5,429 bases of DNA, taken from positions 1-5,429 of the forward strand of contig DAOVUE010000144.1 in the NCBI GenBank assembly GCA_030632745.1. The letters run 5' to 3'. The translations under genes were made by a program, and so were the position numbers. The notes below the pieces were generated by a model that was given only the letters and a program-made list of their open reading frames with translations, ran no database searches and was not told the DNA's origin. Shown here piece by piece: positions 1-5,429 of this stretch. Within the stretch, counting starts at the first letter, position 1, and each line of letters opens with the position of its first letter. Source of the stretch: Pseudomonadota bacterium (GTDB lineage Bacteria > Pseudomonadota > Gammaproteobacteria > GRL18).

Positions 1-2072
1 AAATGTCTCCAAACGCTACTAATGTGAGAACCCAACAAGAGGTTTTTGATGTAATCAAGATAGATTTGTCTGATGCTATTGAACGAATATTGCACCTGCC
101 CGGTGTGGCTGATAAGACCTTTTTAGTGACCATTGGCGATCGTTCAGTAACCGGACAGGTTGTTCAGGAGCAGATGGTCGGACCCTGGCAGGTTCCAGTA
201 GCCGATGTTGCGGTAACCTGCAGCGGGTTTCAGGAAACTACAGGTGAGGCCATGGCCATTGGTGAACGTACACCTATTGCATTGATTGATCAGGCCGCCT
301 CAGCACGCATGGCTATCGGTGAAGCCCTGACTAATATTGCTGCTGCCCGGATTAGTCAATTATCTGATATTGTCTTTTCAGCCAACTGGATGGCGCCTGC
401 AGGTCATAGCGGTGAAGATGCCGGACTCTATGAGGCTGTAAAAACAGTGGGTATGGAAATCTGTCCGCAATTAGATATTACCATTCCTGTGGGTAAAGAT
501 TCCATGTCGATGAAATCTGTCTGGAATGATAATGGTGAAGATAAAGCGGTGACAGCTCCCTTATCGCTTATATTGTCAGCTTTTGCCCGGGTTCAGGATG
601 TACGTTTAACTCTAACACCGCAAATTAGAATGAACCAGGGTGAAACAGAACTTATCTTAATTGATTTAGGGGCAGGAAAAAATCGTCTGGGTGGTTCAGC
701 TCTGGCTCAGGTTTATAAACAAATTGGTGATAGCTGTCCTGATCTGGATGACACATCAGTCTTTAAATCGTTTTTCACTTTAATTCAAACCCTCAATGCT
801 AATAATGAATTGTTAGCTTATCATGATCGTTCTGATGGCGGATTATTTGTCAGCCTGGCTGAAATGGCCTTTGCAGGACATTGCGGGCTGGAGATTATAC
901 TGGATGAACTGTGTAGTGATGCAAATGACATACTAGCGGTTTTATTTAATGAAGAACTGGGTGCAGTCCTGCAAATCAGAACATCAGATCATGATATAGT
1001 TTTTGCTCATATTAAAGCCATGGGTCTGCAGGAAATGACTCATATTATCGGCAAGCCGTCAAAATCTGATGAAATTAATATCAGGCTTAAGCAGCAGCTT
1101 ATTTTTACTATGGCACGCAGTCAGCTGCATCAAAGCTGGTCTGAAACGTCTTATCAGATGCAAAAATTAAGAGATAATCCTCAATGTGCTCAACAGGAAT
1201 TTGCTTCCATTTTATTAGAGGACAATCCAGGTCTGCACAATGAATTAAGTTTTGATATGAATCAGGATATCTGTGCACCTTATATTAACACTGGTGTTAA
1301 ACCTGTTATTGCTGTATTACGTGAGCAGGGAGTCAATGGACAGGTTGAAATGGCTGCTGCTTTTGAAAAAGCGGGGTTCCTGTCTCAGGATGTTCATATG
1401 TCAGACATACTCTCAGGAAAACTATCATTAGAAAACTTCAAAGGAATCGCTGCCTGTGGTGGATTTTCCTATGGTGATGTACTGGGTGCAGGAGAAGGCT
1501 GGGCAAAATCAATACTCTTTAATGAACAGACCCGGGATCAATTTCAGAATTTCTTTACTCGTGATGATACTTTTGGTCTGGGTGTGTGTAATGGCTGTCA
1601 AATGATGTCAAATCTGCATGAACTTATTCCAGGTACTGCTCACTGGCCTCATTTTGTAAAAAATGAATCGGATCAATTTGAAGCCCGTACCGTAATGGTT
1701 GAAGTTCTGCCGTCATCTTCTTTATTTTTTAAAGGCATGGAAGGTTCTAAGATGCCTATTGCCGTTGCTCATGGAGAGGGGAGAGCAGAGTTTCAATCCG
1801 CTGCTTCAGCACAACAGCTTATGGAATCAGGTTTAGTTGCTTTACGTTATGTTAACAATGATGGTTCAGCAGCAGAATCTTATCCTTTCAATCCCAATGG
1901 TTCTAGCAGAGGAATTACGGGTTTAAGCAGTGAAGATGGTCGCTTTACTATTATGATGCCGCATCCGGAACGGGTATTTCGTTCAGTACAAAATACCTGG
2001 CAATCTGACCATGTTACAGAAGATGCCGCCTGGACGCGAATGTTTAGAAATGCCAGGAAGTGGGTTGATTGA
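1..2072 (+). CDS. purL: Phosphoribosylformylglycinamidine synthase, C-terminal half (5' end outside window)
   Basis: This is the large ATP- and glutamine-dependent enzyme of step four of purine synthesis, converting FGAR to FGAM in the cytoplasm. The reading frame is open to the left edge; 689 codons are visible and the stop is TGA at 2070-2072. Seen residues: a second PurM-like synthase repeat with [13 protein letters not shown] (60-72), [20 protein letters not shown] (88-107), VGKDSMSM (163-170) and HDRSDGG (274-280). A class-I glutaminase domain follows from about residue 434, with [19 protein letters not shown] (485-503), nucleophile Cys529 in GVCNGCQMM, and His654/Glu656 in MPHPERVF. These catalytic residues sit exactly 606 before E. 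coli Cys1135, His1260 and Glu1262, and the end also matches 1295. So about 606 residues (N-terminal, linker and first synthase repeat) should lie upstream; the Met at position 3 is internal, not the start. No frameshift or lost catalytic residue is visible. It is followed by a strong stem-loop. Confidence 0.98.
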   Translation, partial: MSPNATNVRTQQEVFDVIKIDLSDAIERILHLPGVADKTFLVTIGDRSVTGQVVQEQMVGPWQVPVADVAVTCSGFQETTGEAMAIGERTPIALIDQAASARMAIGEALTNIAAARISQLSDIVFSANWMAPAGHSGEDAGLYEAVKTVGMEICPQLDITIPVGKDSMSMKSVWNDNGEDKAVTAPLSLILSAFARVQDVRLTLTPQIRMNQGETELILIDLGAGKNRLGGSALAQVYKQIGDSCPDLDDTSVFKSFFTLIQTLNANNELLAYHDRSDGGLFVSLAEMAFAGHCGLEIILDELCSDANDILAVLFNEELGAVLQIRTSDHDIVFAHIKAMGLQEMTHIIGKPSKSDEINIRLKQQLIFTMARSQLHQSWSETSYQMQKLRDNPQCAQQEFASILLEDNPGLHNELSFDMNQDICAPYINTGVKPVIAVLREQGVNGQVEMAAAFEKAGFLSQDVHMSDILSGKLSLENFKGIAACGGFSYGDVLGAGEGWAKSILFNEQTRDQFQNFFTRDDTFGLGVCNGCQMMSNLHELIPGTAHWPHFVKNESDQFEARTVMVEVLPSSSLFFKGMEGSKMPIAVAHGEGRAEFQSAASAQQLMESGLVALRYVNNDGSAAESYPFNPNGSSRGITGLSSEDGRFTIMMPHPERVFRSVQNTWQSDHVTEDAAWTRMFRNARKWVD

Positions 2073-2078
2073 TTAAAG

Positions 2079-2114
2079 AAACATAGAGACATTGTGTACA
2101 ATGTCTCTATGTTT
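2079..2114. terminator. Bidirectional intrinsic terminator between convergent genes
   Basis: The arms AAACATAGAGACATTG (2079-2094) and CAATGTCTCTATGTTT (2099-2114) form a perfect 16-bp stem with a TGTA loop. On the plus strand it is followed by the T-rich tract TTTTATTTCTTC, so it should end purL transcription starting 6 bp after the purL stop. On the minus strand it is followed by TTTCTTTAAT, a weaker tract, so it probably also ends the tolC-side transcript. The minus-strand gene's TAG stop (2109-2107) and its last two codons are inside the stem. Confidence 0.85.
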
Positions 2115-2481
2115 TATTTCTTCTATCAGCTGATAATACCCGCCTGTCTGCATTAATACCTGTCCTATACCCTGTACGGCGATCAATTTTTATTCTTCTT
2201 TTTTGTTCTTTTCTTCTATCTGCTGTGATTCCATCGGGCAATATGCTTTCATTTTCTATAGGTATCAGATAGCTGACACCACCTAATTTATCTATTTGCA
2301 ATGCTAATTCTAATGCGTCAACCTGAGTTAAATCGTTCTTGATAATAATCTCATGGCCGGAGAAATGGTCATCAATTTGAACTTCAGATAGTTGAAAATG
2401 CTGTTTAAAATTAGATTTTACAGTGTTAATATCAAATTCATCAGTAATTTCACCTGAAAAAAGTAAATGAAACTGTGTCAT
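2107..2481 (-). CDS. Small protein of unknown function: short alpha/beta N-domain plus arginine-rich DRR-repeat tail
   Basis: Function unknown. The 124-residue product has no signal peptide or membrane segment, so it is probably cytoplasmic. Residues 1-75 follow a pattern I associate with a small domain common in proteobacterial hypothetical proteins: a hydrophobic strand (FHLLFSGEI), a helix with V..NFKQHFQLSE, the block DDHFSGHEIIIKNDL (37-51), a second helix, then GGVSYLIPI (67-75). That family link is from memory. The tail (about 84-124) is strongly basic and carries DRR at 88, 100, 112 and 119, the first three spaced exactly 12 residues, which suggests repeats of the form I-x-x-DRR. The gene lies 46 bp after tolC on the same strand with no clear terminator between, so it is probably co-transcribed. 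Its ATG (2481-2479) has only a weak, distant GGA as ribosome site. The stop is inside the shared terminator. The domain conservation supports a real gene; a nucleic-acid or other polyanion contact for the tail is only a guess. Confidence 0.85.
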   Translation of the reverse strand: MTQFHLLFSGEITDEFDINTVKSNFKQHFQLSEVQIDDHFSGHEIIIKNDLTQVDALELALQIDKLGGVSYLIPIENESILPDGITADRRKEQKRRIKIDRRTGYRTGINADRRVLSADRRNKT

Positions 2482-2527
2482 TAAAAATTATATCCAGATT
2501 ACTTTAATGCTTTGAAATGGCTTGAAT

Positions 2528-3883
2528 TTATAGTTTTAACCAGCCATTAACCGTTTCTAAATCAACTCTGCTCAGTTCACCAGAGGCCTGTTTCAGTCTC
2601 AGGATATTTAAAACGTATATGTAACGGGAATCAGAGTGCTCCTGTTTGGCACGATACAGCTCACTTTGTACGTTCAGTACATCAACAATGGTACGGGTTC
2701 CAACTTCAAAACCCGCCTCAGTTGCTCTCAGAGCACTTTCGTTGGAAACAACAGCCTGTGCTAATGCTATAACCCGGCTGACTTCTGATATGACATTTAA
2801 ATAACTGCTGCGGGTATTTTTTTCAGTACTTCTCCAGATTTGATCAAAGAAATCCTGACTACCTTGAAAGTCGTATTGTGCCTGCTGGGTTCTTGAAGTG
2901 ACCGCATAGCCTTCAAAAATAGGCAGCGATACATTGACTCCAATAGTGCCTTCATGATGTTGTGGTGCAAAATCAGAATTGGGTCCATTACTTTTTAAAT
3001 AGCCATAGGACGCTCTTAAACCCAGCGTAGGATAATGTCCGGAACGCTGCAGTTCAACATTTTCTCTGCTGGATGAAGCATCTTCCCTGGCTGCCAGTAA
3101 GGTATAGTTTCCTTCATGTGCCTGATCAACCCAGTGTTGAATGTCCTCCGGGGAAGGAGGATTCAGGGGAATTTCTTCAGCAAGGGGAACCACATCATCA
3201 ATATATTGACCGGTTAACTCGCGCAAGGTTTCTTTAGCAATTAATAAGTCGTTTTCAGCTGCTATGACCCGTGCGTTGGCACTGTCATAACCTGCCTTTG
3301 CTTCATGTACATCGGTAATTGCAATAATACCGACTTCATAACGTCTTTCAGCCTGATCCAATTGTCGTGAAATTGCTTTACGTTCTGCTTTTTGAAAGCC
3401 TACATTATCAATAGCCGCCAGAGTTCTAAAATAAGCATCAGCCGTGCGAACAATAAGGTCCTGATGAGTTGCAGCTAAATTAGCGTCGGCTGCATTAATA
3501 TTGATTTTAGAAATTCTATAATTAACATAATTTCGATTATCAAATAAACTCTGATCCAAATCCACACTATAACCACGAGCATTGAAGTTTACAGATGAGT
3601 TTTGCCCGCTAGGTTTATCATTATTAATTGCAGTTGATTCTGCCGACGCATAAATTTGAGGTAAAAAAGCAGCAAAAGCCTGAACTTTACCTTCTTTGAC
3701 GGATTGTGTTTGAGAGATAACCTCTTGTAAAATCGGATCGGTTTCATAGGCCATGCCGTAAACTTCAAGTAAATTTTCAGCATATAAAGGAGTGGAAAGT
3801 GCTGTTAGTAAACAAGAAGCAGAAATTACCAGGCCTGCTTTAAAATTAGATTGATTATGTATATTTTTGTTAATATTTTTCAT
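2528..3883 (-). CDS. tolC: TolC-family outer-membrane efflux/type I secretion channel
   Basis: This is an outer-membrane and periplasmic channel protein. TolC trimers connect inner-membrane pumps (RND, MFS, ABC) and their adaptors to the outside for drug efflux or type I secretion. The 451-residue precursor starts with a basic n-region and the hydrophobic stretch AGLVISASCLLTALS (16-30), with likely signal peptidase I cleavage after PLYA (residue 35). The mature start ENLLEVY parallels E. coli TolC ENLMQVY. Two homologous halves are visible: RQLDQAERRYEVGIIAITDV (173-192) in repeat one and FEVGTRTIVDVLNVQSELY (392-410) in repeat two, each followed by a long heptad-like helix. PIFEGYAV (321-328) fits a beta-barrel strand. 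It lacks the extended C-terminal tail of the 493-residue E. coli protein and ends at GWLKL. ATG at 3883-3881 is preceded by an A-rich leader with no GGAG-like site, only AAAGAAA. No pump or adaptor gene adjoins it, which suggests a shared, general-purpose channel, but its partners cannot be told from here. Confidence 0.96.
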   Translation of the reverse strand: MKNINKNIHNQSNFKAGLVISASCLLTALSTPLYAENLLEVYGMAYETDPILQEVISQTQSVKEGKVQAFAAFLPQIYASAESTAINNDKPSGQNSSVNFNARGYSVDLDQSLFDNRNYVNYRISKININAADANLAATHQDLIVRTADAYFRTLAAIDNVGFQKAERKAISRQLDQAERRYEVGIIAITDVHEAKAGYDSANARVIAAENDLLIAKETLRELTGQYIDDVVPLAEEIPLNPPSPEDIQHWVDQAHEGNYTLLAAREDASSSRENVELQRSGHYPTLGLRASYGYLKSNGPNSDFAPQHHEGTIGVNVSLPIFEGYAVTSRTQQAQYDFQGSQDFFDQIWRSTEKNTRSSYLNVISEVSRVIALAQAVVSNESALRATEAGFEVGTRTIVDVLNVQSELYRAKQEHSDSRYIYVLNILRLKQASGELSRVDLETVNGWLKL

Positions 3884-3891
3884 AGAATTTC

Positions 3892-3911
3892 TTTGTTCTT
3901 TTTTTGTTCTT
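3892..3911. repeat. Short direct repeat in the tolC leader (two TTTGTTCTT units)
   Basis: TTTGTTCTT occurs at 3892-3900 and again at 3903-3911, an 11-bp period. On the tolC sense strand this is an A-rich leader with two AAGAACAAA units ending 8 bp before the ATG. It takes the place where a normal Shine-Dalgarno sequence would be expected. It may act as an unstructured A-rich ribosome entry site, or simply be low-complexity sequence. Confidence 0.5.
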
Positions 3912-3912
3912 T

Positions 3913-3944
3913 ATAAATAGTAGCCGCTATAAATAGTAGCCGCT
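3913..3944. repeat. Perfect 16-bp tandem duplication upstream of tolC
   Basis: ATAAATAGTAGCCGCT is present twice without a mismatch or gap, at 3913-3928 and 3929-3944. The T at 3912 extends the periodicity by one base. It lies 30-61 bp before the tolC start codon, where a promoter or operator would be expected, so copy number could affect tolC expression. The unit is not a multiple of three, which speaks against the frame across it being coding. Confidence 0.9.
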
Positions 3945-3959
3945 GATTTAAATTAGCGT

Positions 3960-4034
3960 TTAGGGACTTGGCAAAAATTAAAGTACCAAAATAAACCAGC
4001 AAGGTTGGTACTTTAATAAATGCCAAGTCCCTTA
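3960..4034. mobile_element. MITE-like nested palindrome with TTA flanks
   Basis: The element proper is 3963-4031 (69 bp). Outer arms GGGACTTGGCA (3963-3973) and TGCCAAGTCCC (4021-4031) pair perfectly, as does the next base pair outward (3962/4032). After a symmetric AAA/AAA internal loop come perfect 13-bp inner arms (3977-3989 with 4005-4017), around a 15-nt loop. Seen as terminal inverted repeats, each end gives about 28 bp with three mismatches. TTA occurs directly on both sides (3960-3962 and 4032-4034), as a 3-bp target duplication would. No transposase is present. The alternative is a purely structural RNA or DNA element that never moved; a 3-bp AT match is weak evidence alone. Confidence 0.5.
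3973..4017 (-). terminator. Possible intrinsic terminator (trxB direction) inside the palindrome
   Basis: On the minus strand the inner 13-bp stem (4017-4005 with 3989-3977) is followed directly by TTTT (3976-3973), making a run of five T with the last stem base. On the plus strand the same stem is followed by AAATGCC, so termination would work only in the trxB-to-tolC direction. The stem is AT-rich with four G-C pairs, so strength is uncertain. If the outer arms pair as well, the T tract falls in the internal loop. Confidence 0.4.
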
Positions 4035-4211
4035 TTCCGTACAAGAATTTTAATTCACCTGTGTACATCAAGGATAAATAATAACCTAAAAAAATGATTA
4101 ATAACATCCTTTTACAATATTTTACTATAATAATTGTGAACGGAGTCAAATTGTATATTATTCTGTATTCTTTTTTACATCAGTTATGTAATTTGGCTCT
4201 GATTACTTGTT

Positions 4212-4238
4212 CTGACGGACAAACCTCCTACCCGTCAG
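4212..4238. other. Hairpin with Shine-Dalgarno core in its loop
   Basis: CTGACGG (4212-4218) and CCGTCAG (4232-4238) form a perfect 7-bp stem around a 13-nt loop. On the trxB sense strand the loop reads GTAGGAGGTTTGT, with a perfect AGGAGG core and an AGGA motif. No good start codon lies 5-10 bp after it; a TTG one base away opens only a 12-codon frame. Neither strand has a T tract afterwards, so it is not an ordinary terminator. It sits about 40 bp past the trxB stop, in its likely 3' UTR. Confidence 0.5.
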
Positions 4239-4250
4239 TTATAGATAATT

Positions 4251-5267
<1,017 letters not shown>

Positions 5268-5270
5268 TTA

Positions 5271-5288
5271 GCCAAACTTGAATTTGGC
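5271..5288. promoter_or_regulatory. Operator-like palindrome between trxB promoter and start codon
   Basis: GCCAAACTTGAATTTGGC has perfect 6-bp arms (GCCAAA/TTTGGC) with a 6-bp centre. It begins about 12 bp after the predicted trxB transcription start and ends 23 bp before its ribosome site, a classic repressor roadblock position. It could equally be a small 5' UTR stem-loop. I do not recognise it as a known regulator's consensus: PurR and Cra sites have central CG and different arms. Confidence 0.4.
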
Positions 5289-5307
5289 CGCTACTATTTA
5301 CATTAAC

Positions 5308-5336
5308 ATTATACAGTAACATTAAATTTCTATAAA
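5308..5336 (-). promoter_or_regulatory. Sigma-70-like promoter of trxB
   Basis: Read on the minus strand, TTTATA (5336-5331, 4 of 6 matches to TTGACA) and a perfect TATAAT (5313-5308) are separated by 17 bp. TG stands directly before the -10 box. Transcription would start near 5301, giving a leader of about 64 nt before the trxB ATG. Three TAATGT hexamers on this strand (5324-5319, 5311-5306, 5305-5300) overlap the spacer, the -10 and the start region. Confidence 0.6.
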
Positions 5337-5385
5337 TAATGGTGGATAAATTTAAATTAGTTATTAGGGAAAAAATAACATAAAC

Positions 5386-5393
5386 TGTATTAT
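5386..5393 (+). promoter_or_regulatory. Possible -10 region for the divergent right-edge gene
   Basis: TG at 5386-5387 directly precedes TATTAT (5388-5393). The decamer ACTGTATTAT is nearly the same as ACTGTATAAT at the trxB -10. No convincing -35 lies at the right distance. The predicted start near 5400 is only a few bases before the candidate start codons, so the transcript would have a very short leader or none. Confidence 0.3.
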
Positions 5394-5411
5394 AGACAAT
5401 AAATGGGGATT

Positions 5412-5429
5412 ATGAAAAACAATTCCAGG
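5412..5429 (+). CDS. Start of a divergent gene cut by the right edge (possibly ftsK)
   Basis: Only six codons are visible from ATG 5412 (MKNNSR). GGGGA at 5405-5409 could be its ribosome site, though the gap is unusually tight. A second in-frame ATG at 5403-5405 would add MGI; the codon at 5400-5402 is TAA, so the start must be one of these or later. The divergent position next to trxB and the upstream promoter-like site support a real gene. In many gammaproteobacteria ftsK or lrp-ftsK lies divergent from trxB, so ftsK is an inference from synteny, not from the six residues. Confidence 0.4.

Noticed and set aside
3..2072. purL as a complete 689-residue gene starting at the ATG at position 3
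   Set aside because: Alignment of catalytic residues with the 1295-residue enzyme leaves a constant offset of 606, so that Met is internal and the gene is only cut by the window edge.
2199..2211. TTTTTTGTTCTTT shared with the tolC leader (3900-3912)
   Set aside because: It is a low-complexity T-rich 13-mer that at 2199-2211 simply encodes Lys-Glu-Gln-Lys in the DRR protein; a chance match is likely.
3812..3814. TolC Cys24 as a lipoprotein cysteine
   Set aside because: The preceding residues SAS lack the usual hydrophobic -3 position, and the mature sequence after PLYA at residue 35 matches the E. coli TolC mature start, so signal peptidase I is more likely.
4070..4111. AAGGAT/ATCCTT inverted repeat in the spacer
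   Set aside because: Six-base arms with a 30-base AT-rich loop are expected by chance and give no stable structure.
3880..4149. Minus-strand 89-codon open frame between trxB and tolC, hydrophobic and overlapping the tolC start as ATGA
   Set aside because: It needs a TTG start (or an internal ATG with no ribosome site), about a quarter of it is translated from the 69-bp palindrome, it crosses a 16-bp tandem duplication that is not a multiple of three, and it shows no known family. AT-rich sequence easily gives hydrophobic frames. Only expression or conservation data would revive it.
5385..5400. LexA/SOS-box-like sequence CTGTATTATAGACAA before the right-edge gene, tempting because E. coli ftsK is SOS-inducible
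   Set aside because: The right half reads ACAA instead of ACAG and the spacing is 7, not 8, so it does not meet the CTGT-N8-ACAG rule.

Overview
The window looks like chromosomal housekeeping DNA from a moderately AT-rich gammaproteobacterium. The evidence is a full-length-type (purL/FGAM synthase plus fused glutaminase) PurL that aligns residue for residue with the C-terminal half of the 1295-residue E. coli enzyme, a thioredoxin reductase very close to the enterobacterial TrxB, and a TolC-type outer-membrane channel. The species cannot be named from the sequence. I see no phage, plasmid, CRISPR, toxin or defence genes.

Layout. Positions 1-2072 (+) hold the 3' half of purL, cut by the left edge. 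A 16-bp perfect stem-loop at 2079-2114 separates it from a convergent minus-strand pair: tolC (3883 to 2528), then a 124-codon gene of unknown function (2481 to 2107) with an arginine-rich DRR-repeat tail. The small gene's stop codon lies inside the stem. Upstream of tolC is a 394-bp spacer (3884-4277) without a convincing gene. trxB (5237 to 4278, minus) follows, with a recognisable sigma-70-like promoter. At the right edge a divergent plus-strand gene appears to begin (5412 or 5403), with only its first few codons visible. Gammaproteobacterial synteny makes ftsK a guess for it.

The genes belong to separate housekeeping tasks: purine synthesis, export through the outer membrane, and thiol redox balance. 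I see no sign that they form one pathway. tolC and the 124-codon gene, 46 bp apart on the same strand, are the only likely operon.

The unusual material is concentrated in and around the trxB-tolC spacer. There is a 69-bp nested palindrome flanked by TTA on both sides (MITE-like), which also looks like a one-way terminator. There are two unrelated tandem repeats that both have a 16-bp period: three copies across the trxB stop codon, and two perfect copies just before tolC. There is also a hairpin that shows a perfect Shine-Dalgarno core in its loop. I found no strong case for a new multi-gene system. The better leads are the small repeat elements and the DRR-tail protein.
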